The notes: generated by a model from the sequence alone, not told the origin. DNA of 11,492 bases from an uncultured Lachnospiraceae bacterium (GCA_934434905.1 CAKSAI010000075.1:1-11492), one strand, 5' to 3'; numbered from the stretch's first letter, positions 1 to 6,664 are shown. A program made the numbers and translations.

Positions 1-548
1 GCAATGAGCAATGCAAAAATAAGAATGGGAATCAGGTTTCTAAACACCATTCCCACAGGATAGCCTGCCACCAGGCCCCCCACAAAGGAACCGATCGGAA
101 TCGTGATCACACCTGCCAGCACGCCGGTTGCCAGATACCCGCGATCCTCCTCGCCAATGATTCCCAAAGCTACCGGAATAGTGAAAACAATGGTGGGTCC
201 AAGCATGGAGCCAACGATCAGCCCTCCGAAGTTTCCCGCATCCTCACTTAAGGCCAACGCCTTAGCCAGAGGCGCACCGCCCATGTCGTTGGCAAGAATA
301 GATCCTGCAAACATCGCCGGGTCTGCCCCTAAGAATCCAAATACCGGAACGATCACAGGCTTTAACACATTTGCGATCACAGGCGCCAGGGCAATGATTC
401 CAACCATGGACAGCGAAAGTGCGCCGATTGCCATGATCCCCTCCTCAAACTTCTCTCCCAGTCCAAAGCGGTTGCCAATGATCCGGTCAAGCGCTCCCAG
501 CGCAGCAAATGCAACCATAATATAAATGATAATCTCATTAATGCTCAA
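1..548 (-). CDS. eutH: EutH ethanolamine permease (3' end cut by window edge)
   Basis: Integral membrane protein of the EutH family, which carries ethanolamine across the cytoplasmic membrane. My translation gives 182 codons before the left edge; the family is roughly 360-410 residues, so about half is visible. It starts SINEIIIYIM, close to the enterobacterial EutH start GINEIIMYIM, and continues with conserved stretches FEEGIMAIGALSLSMVG, ALAPVIANVL, DMGGAPLAKALA, GSMLGPTIVFTIPVALGII and TGVLAGVITIPIG. These are long hydrophobic segments with Gly and Pro, as expected for a polytopic transporter. The start is a TTG at 546-548, chosen because it aligns with the family N-terminus and sits 7 bases after a strong GGAGGTG; no ATG fits. 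It is the last gene of the visible operon, 61 bases after eutN. Family assignment is firm; transport itself is inferred from the family. Confidence 0.95.
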   Translation of the reverse strand, partial: MSINEIIIYIMVAFAALGALDRIIGNRFGLGEKFEEGIMAIGALSLSMVGIIALAPVIANVLKPVIVPVFGFLGADPAMFAGSILANDMGGAPLAKALALSEDAGNFGGLIVGSMLGPTIVFTIPVALGIIGEEDRGYLATGVLAGVITIPIGSFVGGLVAGYPVGMVFRNLIPILIFALLI

Positions 549-555
549 CTTAAAA

Positions 556-562
556 CACCTCC
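556..562 (-). promoter_or_regulatory. Ribosome-binding site deciding the TTG start of eutH
   Basis: Minus-strand GGAGGTG followed by a 7-base spacer (TTTTAAG) and then TTG. It is the only good Shine-Dalgarno in the eutN-eutH gap and fixes the non-ATG start of eutH. Confidence 0.8.
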
Positions 563-566
563 ATAT

Positions 567-608
567 CTAATTTCCAGAAATACCCAGTAAATTCAGGATC
601 CCTGCCAT
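567..608 (-). other. Possible 13-residue mini-ORF between eutN and eutH
   Basis: Minus-strand ATG at 606-608, one base after the eutN stop, opens a 13-codon frame reading MAGILNLLGISGN and ending in TAG at 567-569, just before the eutH ribosome-binding site. It lacks a good Shine-Dalgarno of its own, but could be reached by ribosomes re-initiating after eutN. It may be chance; I recognise no family. Confidence 0.2.
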
Positions 609-609
609 G

Positions 610-882
610 TTATTTTCCCGGAATATCCAGGGAATCTATGATCCCTATTACGGCTGCATCTATGGGGACATCATTTCTCCCCATGACGATGCGTGCCGGA
701 TTTCCCCTGCATAAAAGGACAAGATCTCCGATTCCCGCACCGATCACATCCGCCGCCACGATCAGGTCCTCGTGCTCACACTTTCTTCCCTTGATCAGAT
801 CCACCACCAGAAGCTTCTGTCCCGTGATGGCTTCCGCCTTCTTGGTGGCCCAGACGCTTCCGATCACCGTTCCCATCTCCAT
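610..882 (-). CDS. eutN: EutN/CcmL-type BMC pentamer vertex protein
   Basis: A 90-residue member of the EutN/CcmL (BMC-P) family, which forms pentamers that cap the vertices of microcompartment shells. The N-terminus MEMGTVIGSVWATKK, the middle LLVVDLI and the core VAADVIGAGIGDLVLLCRG are typical, and the length matches the family (about 85-100). The ATG at 880-882 follows AAGGAGT, which overlaps the TAA of the upstream gene; the gap is 11 bases, so the two genes are probably translationally coupled. It is the only vertex protein seen here, so it probably closes the shell built from EutS, EutM and EutL. Assignment is firm; whether it forms pentamers or another oligomer is not visible from sequence. 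Confidence 0.95.
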   Translation of the reverse strand: MEMGTVIGSVWATKKAEAITGQKLLVVDLIKGRKCEHEDLIVAADVIGAGIGDLVLLCRGNPARIVMGRNDVPIDAAVIGIIDSLDIPGK

Positions 883-893
883 GCGCTTACTCC

Positions 894-1715
894 TTACTGC
901 CTGACAACGGACAGGCGGTGGCTGGTGATATAGTCCATAGCCAGAGGCGTGATCTTCGTCTTATGTCCAACCAGAAGACTCTGTCCTCCTGAATTCCTGA
1001 TTCGCATCACGTCGGATTCGCGCAGAAGCCCAAGATGTGAAAGATCGACCGTACAGCCTGTCGGAACGGAATATCGTAATGGAACCGCTCCGAACTTGGC
1101 AAAGTTCGTCCCCTCTATCAGTTCCAAAGGCGGCTGATTCATCCCATGATTTAGCGACAGTCTTATCACATCCCCTGCACACGGAATCACCTCCACACCG
1201 ATATTCTTTAAGGCTTCCTCCTGGTGCAGATACAGACGGTACAGATTCTTCCCAGCACTGTCCCGAAAACCGCGATACTCCAATCCCTGTTCCAGAGCAT
1301 AGACCTTCTTCCCGGAAAGCAGCCCCTTAAGAATACACGAGGCCTCCGGGGTTCCGGGTATTCCGTTTGCCGCGTAAGCCATGGTCTCCACCGAGAGCCG
1401 GGCAAGCAGCAGAACATCCCATTCAGAGCTTCCGGTATCCCTCTCGATCCGGTAAAAAGAAGACAACTGCTGCTCTTCCTTGGCGGAAAGAATTCCTGAC
1501 ACCAGCAGCCCGCTCCGAAAATCGCCTCTATTCTGCTTTAGCTCTGTCAGCACACAATCGTTTCTATTCTGCTTCGGTTCTGTCAACACCCAGGCATTTC
1601 CATTCTGCTTTTCGTCCACCGCTTTTTCCCCGCCGCTGATCCTGCTTTTTACCTCACTTACCACCTGACTGATTAGCCGCTCTAATTCCTGCTGTGCAAG
1701 AGCGTGATTCTCCAT
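894..1715 (-). CDS. Uncharacterised eut-operon protein with N-terminal targeting-like helix
   Basis: A 273-residue protein of unknown function. It resembles a conserved hypothetical family that I recall from Firmicute eut operons (TIGR02536-like); that match is from memory. Three parts are visible. Residues 6-27 (with LERLISQVVSEV) form an amphipathic helix like a BMC encapsulation peptide. Residues 36-65 form a hydrophilic linker made of a 12-residue repeat (KQNGNAWVLTEP, KQNRNDCVLTEL, then KQNRGDF). Residues 66-273 are a folded domain with DVLLLARLSVETMAYAANGI and LLSGKKVYALEQGLEYRGF, reminiscent of flavoprotein-like Rossmann folds, and a C-terminal segment KTKITPLAMDY. The ATG at 1713-1715 follows AGGAGGAAG, which overlaps the upstream stop codon. 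No catalytic residues can be named. The position between the EutT-PduL fusion and eutN suggests a luminal or assembly role, which is inference. Confidence 0.85.
   Translation of the reverse strand: MENHALAQQELERLISQVVSEVKSRISGGEKAVDEKQNGNAWVLTEPKQNRNDCVLTELKQNRGDFRSGLLVSGILSAKEEQQLSSFYRIERDTGSSEWDVLLLARLSVETMAYAANGIPGTPEASCILKGLLSGKKVYALEQGLEYRGFRDSAGKNLYRLYLHQEEALKNIGVEVIPCAGDVIRLSLNHGMNQPPLELIEGTNFAKFGAVPLRYSVPTGCTVDLSHLGLLRESDVMRIRNSGGQSLLVGHKTKITPLAMDYITSHRLSVVRQ
1522..1610 (-). repeat. 36-base tandem repeat inside a coding linker
   Basis: About two and a half copies of a 36-base unit encode 12-residue repeats beginning KQN (residues 36-47, 48-59 and a partial copy from 60). The repeat unit is VLTE-KQNR-like and lies between the N-terminal helix and the folded domain. 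It is in frame, so copy number changes would alter linker length without breaking the gene. Confidence 0.85.
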
Positions 1716-1726
1716 CTGTCTTCCTC

Positions 1727-3007
1727 CTATCGCACGATCTTACAGTACATTCCTTTTTCAAAGCCGCAGGCATTGGCTTCATCATAATCGATATGGACAT
1801 AGGTGGCATACTCCTCGCTGACCCGTACAACGGTATCCTTGAAGATCACAGGCCTTGTCCCAAGCGCCTCAATGCTCACCACATCCTTATCCTTCACCTG
1901 CAGGCGCCCGGCATCTGCCGCTGCCACATGCATATGGCGCTTTGCCACGATCACCCCCCGGTCAATCGCAAGCTGTCTGTCTTCATAGGACAGCACCGCA
2001 CCCGGACTGTCCTTGATGTCTCCGCTCAAACGCACCGGTGGCTTTAGCCCCAGCGTTAATCCATCCGTGAAGGACACCTCCACCTGGGTTTCCTTACGCT
2101 CCGGGCCTAAGACGACCACATTTTGGATCGTTCCCTTTGGACCTGTCACGTTTACCCGTTCCTTGCAGACATATTGTCCCGGCTGCGAGAGATCCCGCAC
2201 TCTTGTCAGTCGGTATCCCACGCCGAACAGCGCCTCCGCGTCCTGACGGCTCAAATGCACATGACGCCCGGAAGCTTCCATCTCCACAAGGCCATCCGAC
2301 TCATAGACTCCGGTGAGATATTTAAACATCATGATCCAGAACAGAGAGGACAGACGGTTTAACACCCGCAGAATGTCCTCCCGGCTGACCTCACCACTCT
2401 CTTCCCGAAAGGCACGGTACGCCGCAAGTTCTGCCTCCCTGGCCTTGGTGCGCAGACGATTTAAGCTGACAACCATCTCTCCGTGCTCCGCCGTTGGCAG
2501 AAAATGACGTATGCCGTAATACTGGCTGGGATGATGGGAATGCGCCCGCAGCTCGTCTGTGCTGAGGTTCTGCAGCCTCACCTCGCCGACTGCCTCCCCG
2601 GACACCTCACAGCGCAGCAGCCGACGTATCACTGCTATGATCTCATCCAGATCCTCATAGAGCTTCCTCTGTCGGCGCTCTCCTGCTTTTATCTGAACCA
2701 GAAGAATCTCCGATTCCAGGGAATCAATGGCTCCGCGGAATGCGATGCGCGGATGATCCTTATACACCAGCGTATCGCCTCTTAAGTGCGTCTTGTGCTC
2801 CGGTTTTTTCGGAGCGTCACCAACACCTCCCGCCTTGCTGCCATCCACTGCCAGACTGCTTCCTGCCCCACCCACACGGATGGCACGGCAAACAGCCTCT
2901 ATGATAAGCCGCAAAACCTCTTCCTGTGCAAAACCCTCTTTCATTTCTGACGATACCTGCCCTTTCACAGGCCTGTACCGCATCTTCGGCACTTCCTGTT
3001 CGCTCAT
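1727..3007 (-). CDS. Fused EutT cobalamin adenosyltransferase and PduL phosphotransacylase
   Basis: A 426-residue two-domain protein. Residues 68-236 match EutT (ATP:cob(I)alamin adenosyltransferase): KDHPRIAFRGAIDSLES, the His-rich AHSHHPSQYYG at 155-165, LNRLRTKAREAE at 182-193 and DILRVLNRLSS at 211-221. Residues 237-426 match PduL (phosphate acyltransferase using acyl-CoA): SGRHVHLS at 246-253, NVTGPKG, RLSGDIKDSPG, the HMH at 358-360 and HIDYDEANACG at 405-415. The His clusters are the expected zinc ligands of PduL. The EutT half would make adenosylcobalamin for EutBC; the PduL half would convert acetyl-CoA to acetyl phosphate and free CoA. Before the EutT domain is an amphipathic helix (31-43) and a Gly/Ser/Ala-rich linker, resembling an encapsulation peptide. 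The Salmonella-type HX11CCX2C metal motif is absent. The ATG at 3005-3007 lies 3 bases after the eutM stop. No frameshift or stop separates the halves, so the fusion looks genuine. Confidence 0.92.
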   Translation of the reverse strand: MSEQEVPKMRYRPVKGQVSSEMKEGFAQEEVLRLIIEAVCRAIRVGGAGSSLAVDGSKAGGVGDAPKKPEHKTHLRGDTLVYKDHPRIAFRGAIDSLESEILLVQIKAGERRQRKLYEDLDEIIAVIRRLLRCEVSGEAVGEVRLQNLSTDELRAHSHHPSQYYGIRHFLPTAEHGEMVVSLNRLRTKAREAELAAYRAFREESGEVSREDILRVLNRLSSLFWIMMFKYLTGVYESDGLVEMEASGRHVHLSRQDAEALFGVGYRLTRVRDLSQPGQYVCKERVNVTGPKGTIQNVVVLGPERKETQVEVSFTDGLTLGLKPPVRLSGDIKDSPGAVLSYEDRQLAIDRGVIVAKRHMHVAAADAGRLQVKDKDVVSIEALGTRPVIFKDTVVRVSEEYATYVHIDYDEANACGFEKGMYCKIVR

Positions 3008-3010
3008 AGA

Positions 3011-3325
3011 CTATTCCTCATCTCCCACAACGCTCAGCATGCGGGATGTGGCATGGGGCAGGATCACATCCACCTCCGTATGGGGTCTTGGGATCACATG
3101 CACGGATACCAGTTCACCTACGCGTTCAGCCGCAGCAGCACCAGCGTCCGTGGCTGCCTTCACAGCCCCCACATCTCCCCGCACCATGACGGTCACCAGA
3201 CCTGCTCCGATGGTTTCCTTCCCTACCAGTGCCACATTTGCCGCCTTTACCATGGCATCCGCTGCCTCGATGGCGCCGACCAGTCCCTTTGTCTCGATCA
3301 TTCCTAACGCATTTGTATTTGCCAT
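3011..3325 (-). CDS. eutM: EutM-type BMC hexamer shell protein
   Basis: A 104-residue single-BMC-domain (BMC-H) protein, the class that forms the main hexagonal tiles of the shell. It follows the EutM/PduA pattern throughout: ALGMIETKGLVGAIEAADAM, VALVGKETIGAGLVTVMVRG, DVGAVKAATDAGAAAAERVG and LVSVHVIPRPH. It is closest to EutM of enterobacteria by eye. The ATG at 3323-3325 follows GGAGGG at good spacing. It is the only BMC-H protein of the standard topology in the window, so it is probably the bulk shell component, with small polar metabolites passing through its central pore (family knowledge). The C-terminus (VVGDEE) is short and acidic. A 63-base gap separates it from eutE, and the next gene starts 3 bases after its stop. 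Confidence 0.96.
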   Translation of the reverse strand: MANTNALGMIETKGLVGAIEAADAMVKAANVALVGKETIGAGLVTVMVRGDVGAVKAATDAGAAAAERVGELVSVHVIPRPHTEVDVILPHATSRMLSVVGDEE

Positions 3326-3388
3326 TTGAAATCCCTCCGTATCTGTCTTAGCAGACTTATTTTCTATTTTTGATAGTATTCTTCATCC

Positions 3389-4915
3389 TTACTGTTTTAA
3401 TTCCTGCAAAATTTTATTCACGATCAGACTGATTTCTTCCGCATTCAGCCCACAGAAACAATTCCCGGCTTCCCGGTCTGATCCATAACTTCCAGACAAC
3501 CTGCAATCTCCCGCGTTCATCCCGCCGGGCTGCCCGGATTCTCTTCGTATTTCCTCCAGTTCCTTCACACCGAAGGCCACCCGCCGAATATTTATGACGT
3601 CCATAGGGCCGATGTTGTTGGAGGTAGAGCTTCCGCCCACAGCCCCGCAGCCTAAGGTCAGCGCCGGAAACAGATGTGTCGTTCCGCCTATGCCGCCCAG
3701 CGCGCCGGGCGTATTAACCAGAAACCGGGAAGCCGGGATTCGCAGGGCGAATTTCCGGATCAGCGCCTCATCCGTGGCATGCATGCTGAAGGTATGTCCG
3801 GCTCCCTCCATATGCAGGATCTCAATGCTCCGCCTAAGCACCTGATCCGTGTCTGCCTCAACGAACAGCCCCAGAATCGGCGCCAGCTTCTCCCTGGAAT
3901 ACGGTGCGCCCTCGCCGACTCCGGTCTCCCGGCCCACAAGCACCCTGGCATCTGCAGGGATCCCGGACAGTCCCGCATATTCTGCGATCTGAACACAGCT
4001 CTTTCCCACGATCTTCGGATTCATGGTTCCGTTGGCCCGGAGGATAAATCCTCCCAACTGCTTCGTCTGGGCCTCATTAAGCAGGAAGGCTCCCTGCCGC
4101 TTTAATTCCCTTACCACAGCAGACTCCATGGCCTGTTCCACGATGATGGACTGCTCCGATGCACAGATGGTTCCGTTGTCGAAGGTCTTGGAATCCAGGA
4201 TCCGCTTCACCGCCTGCTCCACATTGGCACTCTTGTCGATGAAGGCCGGTCCGTTTCCTGCTCCCACACCGATTGCCGGTGTCCCGGAGGAATAAGCCGC
4301 CTTCACCATGGCGCCGCCTCCGGTGGCCAGGATCAGAGCCGTATACTTATGCTTCATCAGTTCCTGGGTGGCCTCCATGGTCGGCGTGGAGATAGCCGAA
4401 ATAGCCCCTCTCGGACATCCCGCTGCCTCTGCCGCCTCCGCCAGAAAATGCACCGTTCTCAGGATACAGTTTTTTGCACTCGGATGGGGAGAAAACACGA
4501 TGGCATTTCCACCCTTCAATGCAATCATAGCCTTATAGATCACCGTTGAGGTGGGGTTGGTGGATGGAACAAGCCCGGCGATAACGCCCACCGGGACACC
4601 GATATCCCACACCTGATGCTCCCGGTTCTCCCGGATGATCCCTACCGTCCGCTGGTCTTTGATGGCCTCGTAAACGGTCTTCGCGGCAAAAAGGTTTTTT
4701 ACCACCTTATCCTGCTTGATGCCGAAGCCCGTCTCTTCATTCGCCTCTGCCGCCAGAGTCCCCGCATGCGCGGCTCCCGCATCACTGATAGCCTTTACGA
4801 TGGTATCGATCTGCCGCTGATCCATCAACGCCAGCTTTTTCGCCGCCTCATTGGCCTGTGCCAGCAGTTCCCGCGTCTCCTGCACGGATATCAAATCTCT
4901 GTCTTTTAATTCCAT
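3389..4915 (-). CDS. eutE: EutE acylating acetaldehyde dehydrogenase with C-terminal targeting-like tail
   Basis: A 508-residue CoA-acylating aldehyde dehydrogenase that oxidises acetaldehyde to acetyl-CoA with NAD. Family motifs: GVPVGVIAGLVPSTNPTST at 106-124, the Gly-rich LATGGGAMVKAAYSSG, IGVGAGNGP at 215-223, the catalytic Cys251 in TICASEQS, and NTPGALGGIGGTTHL in the C-terminal half. It is about 40 residues longer than enterobacterial EutE (467). The N-terminus lacks the encapsulation helix known there. Instead the core ends near residue 457 and is followed by a Gly/Ser/Asn-rich linker and a terminal helix (490-508, with EEISLIVNKILQEL). That arrangement suggests targeting to the compartment lumen from the C-terminus (inference). 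The ATG at 4913-4915 follows AAAGGAG. It is 12 bases after eutL, so probably co-translated. Confidence 0.96.
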   Translation of the reverse strand: MELKDRDLISVQETRELLAQANEAAKKLALMDQRQIDTIVKAISDAGAAHAGTLAAEANEETGFGIKQDKVVKNLFAAKTVYEAIKDQRTVGIIRENREHQVWDIGVPVGVIAGLVPSTNPTSTVIYKAMIALKGGNAIVFSPHPSAKNCILRTVHFLAEAAEAAGCPRGAISAISTPTMEATQELMKHKYTALILATGGGAMVKAAYSSGTPAIGVGAGNGPAFIDKSANVEQAVKRILDSKTFDNGTICASEQSIIVEQAMESAVVRELKRQGAFLLNEAQTKQLGGFILRANGTMNPKIVGKSCVQIAEYAGLSGIPADARVLVGRETGVGEGAPYSREKLAPILGLFVEADTDQVLRRSIEILHMEGAGHTFSMHATDEALIRKFALRIPASRFLVNTPGALGGIGGTTHLFPALTLGCGAVGGSSTSNNIGPMDVINIRRVAFGVKELEEIRRESGQPGGMNAGDCRLSGSYGSDREAGNCFCGLNAEEISLIVNKILQELKQ

Positions 4916-4927
4916 ATGATTTCTCCT

Positions 4928-5584
4928 TTAATCGTACTCCCTGGGGTTTTCTGCCACGGTACGCACTGCCAGTGCGAAGGCGGAACAGGCTGCCTTGCAG
5001 GCCGACTGGCTCCCGGTGAGAAGTCCGCCGCCGAAGTTGGTCTCTGAGGGCGGTTCATAAAAAGCCACCATCCGCACATCTGCCGCCTTCAATGCCGCAT
5101 CCAGCCCGTATACTGCCTCCAGAGGCGGTGCGATGAGATATGCAATTGCCTCACCCTCCGGGATTCCCGCCAGCTTCGACAGATAAGAACCTGTCCGGGA
5201 TATGGTGTGCGCGTAATAAACAATCGAATCATCTTCATTTGCGCTGACAAAGCAGGCTCCATGCTCCATAAAGTTCCGTATGGAGGCAAGACCGCTTCGC
5301 ACCTCCGACGGACTGGGACCCGCGATGATGCCAATGACCTCGCCTGCCAGCTTCGTGGAAGCATTCGCCGCTCCGGCATACATGGACTGCGCATACACCA
5401 CTTCCACATCGGAATCCTTCGTGGCCTGATCCAGCGCTGTGTAAGTCACATCATCCATGTCCGCCGTCACAAGTCCAAGGCTCTTCCGGTTGGGTCCCAG
5501 CTTCAACGCATGGATCAGGTCATCGCTGACATTCGAGATCAGCTTCATGCCCAGGATCGTAGGGCGTAATTCATCATTTTTCAT
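4928..5584 (-). CDS. eutL: EutL tandem-BMC trimer shell protein
   Basis: A 218-residue shell protein with two permuted BMC domains; the family forms trimers with a gated pore. Length equals enterobacterial EutL (219). Conserved stretches include SLGLVTADMDDVTYTALDQA at 35-54, VEVVYAQSMYAGAA, SRTGSYLSKLAGI at 129-141, AYLIAPPLEAVYGLDAALKA, EPPSETNFGGGLLTGSQSAC and a Cys-Ala repeat (ACKAACSAFALAV). The ATG at 5582-5584 is preceded by AAAGGAG, but the spacer is 12 bases, longer than for its neighbours. It is the first gene after the repeat-filled gap downstream of eutC, so its expression may be partly uncoupled from eutABC (inference). Family identity is firm. Confidence 0.96.
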   Translation of the reverse strand: MKNDELRPTILGMKLISNVSDDLIHALKLGPNRKSLGLVTADMDDVTYTALDQATKDSDVEVVYAQSMYAGAANASTKLAGEVIGIIAGPSPSEVRSGLASIRNFMEHGACFVSANEDDSIVYYAHTISRTGSYLSKLAGIPEGEAIAYLIAPPLEAVYGLDAALKAADVRMVAFYEPPSETNFGGGLLTGSQSACKAACSAFALAVRTVAENPREYD

Positions 5585-5596
5585 TCTATTTCACTG

Positions 5597-5603
5597 CTCC
5601 TTT
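5597..5603 (-). promoter_or_regulatory. Distant ribosome-binding site of eutL
   Basis: Minus-strand AAAGGAG lies 12 bases before the eutL ATG, a long spacing compared with 4-8 bases for most other genes here. It is the only Shine-Dalgarno-like sequence near that start. Confidence 0.6.
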
Positions 5604-5613
5604 CTATGCTATC

Positions 5614-5808
5614 ATGCCTGCCAACACAGACACCACTATAAATAAAAGCCCACGGATTGCTCCGCATTTCATGCTCTCGCAATCCTACCTGCATTCGCAA
5701 TCCGCGCTATTGCGCTACTTGCTCATGCCTGTTAGCGTCTCTCATGGTGGTACGCTTGCGTGTGCAAGCACTCGCTGCGTCCCATCCATGGAGACTGGGC
5801 TTTTATTT
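5614..5808 (-). repeat. Probable dispersed palindromic repeat between eutC and eutL
   Basis: This is the only large gap in the operon. It is bounded by perfect 13-base inverted repeats: AAATAAAAGCCCA at 5640-5652 and TGGGCTTTTATTT at 5796-5808; the right arm includes the eutC stop codon. Inside are further structures: CGGATTGC at 5653-5660 pairing with GCAATCCG at 5697-5704, GCGC-TATT-GCGC at 5704-5715, GCTTGC-GTGT-GCAAGC at 5754-5769, and a direct repeat TCGCAATCC at 5677-5685 and 5695-5703. Short open frames occur on both strands but none has a ribosome-binding site or recognisable product. The density of palindromes, with no gene, suggests a dispersed repeat or MITE-like element of Clostridia; no transposase is present. 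The outer stem ends in a T-rich run on the minus strand, so it might also weakly terminate transcription. The copy number in the genome is unknown to me. Confidence 0.6.
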
Positions 5809-6657
5809 CAGGTCTATGCCGGAAGCCTTCTTCTCCAGCATCTTTAAGATCAGCTCCGCCGCATGGGCTCCGGCCTCCACCGCTGTGGTGCCGCCCCTGT
5901 GGATGTTGCTGATGACCGTGCGCTTGGCCTCCGCCAGTCCGTGTCTTGGCTGATAGGCGATATAGGCCGACATGGATTCCGCCGTCACAAGCCCTGGCCG
6001 CTCCCCTACCAGCATACAGATGACCTCCGCGTCCGTCACCTGGCCCACGTCATCCATGGCCCCCACTCTGGCGTACTTGATAAAAAGGATGGGCGGCAGC
6101 TCGATTCCATGCATGGAAAGTCCCTGACGAATGGCGGGTATCATATCCTCCGCATTGGCCTCGATGGCGGAGGACGACAAACCATCACCTACAATTACCA
6201 GAACCTTCGGATGCTCCCCGCAGGTCTTTTTGATCACAGGAATCTCTTCCTTGGGAAAACGCCGCCCCAGGTCAGGCCTGGTAAGATACTCGTCCTTGTC
6301 CTTACAGAGTGTTTTCACAAAGACAAAGCCGCATCGTTTCACAAATTCCTCGTCCACATCGGAAAATACCGCATCCTGGGCTGCCGCATGATCCGCCCGC
6401 ACCCGCAGCATGGTTTCCGTCCGATACCTGGCCCCGGCCTTTCCAATTCCAAGTCTTGCAGGTGTCCTGGCCTTCATGGCAAGGTAGCCTTCCTTATCCT
6501 TGGCATCCTTTACCAGAAACTGCTGACGCAGGTCGATTTTCGTGATATCCGGCAGACAGGCTCCGTCCGTCTCTTCCTTTACCGCCGCACCTGACTGTCC
6601 CTTCATCATGCCATCCAGAACACGTTCTACCATTGCTCTGATCTCATCATCTCTCAT
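5803..6657 (-). CDS. eutC: EutC ethanolamine ammonia-lyase small subunit
   Basis: Small subunit of adenosylcobalamin-dependent ethanolamine ammonia-lyase, which pairs with EutB to bind B12 and split ethanolamine into acetaldehyde and ammonia. It has 284 residues (enterobacterial EutC about 295). Conserved segments: TPARLGIGKAGARYRTETML at 65-84, VLVIVGDGLSSSAIEANAE at 152-170, ARVGAMDDVGQVTDAEV at 196-212, VGERPGLVTAESMSAY at 217-232 and RGGTTAVEAGAHA. Residues 1-20 (DEIRAMVERVLDGM) form an amphipathic helix; the EutC N-terminus is known to target cargo to Eut compartments. The start is the ATG at 6655-6657, 7 bases after AAAGGAGGG; the in-frame TTG just before it is less likely. It follows eutB by 14 bases, and the ribosome-binding site overlaps the eutB stop. 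Confidence 0.96.
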   Translation of the reverse strand: MRDDEIRAMVERVLDGMMKGQSGAAVKEETDGACLPDITKIDLRQQFLVKDAKDKEGYLAMKARTPARLGIGKAGARYRTETMLRVRADHAAAQDAVFSDVDEEFVKRCGFVFVKTLCKDKDEYLTRPDLGRRFPKEEIPVIKKTCGEHPKVLVIVGDGLSSSAIEANAEDMIPAIRQGLSMHGIELPPILFIKYARVGAMDDVGQVTDAEVICMLVGERPGLVTAESMSAYIAYQPRHGLAEAKRTVISNIHRGGTTAVEAGAHAAELILKMLEKKASGIDLK

Positions 6658-6664
6658 CAAAAAT

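Noticed and set aside
3329..3386. Nine-codon frame (MKNTIKNRK) in the eutE-eutM gap and a weak GTCT/AGAC hairpin
   Set aside because: Too short, no ribosome-binding site, and the stem is only 4 base pairs without a T-run, so neither a peptide nor a terminator is supported.
5614..5847. Plus-strand frame of 77 codons across the eutC-eutL gap
   Set aside because: It runs through the palindromic repeat and into antisense eutC, with no ribosome-binding site; treated as a by-product of the repeat.
5863..6594. Long plus-strand open frame of 243 codons opposite eutC
   Set aside because: It is antisense to a clear EutC, has no recognisable family and no good ribosome-binding site; high GC content at third positions explains such shadow frames.
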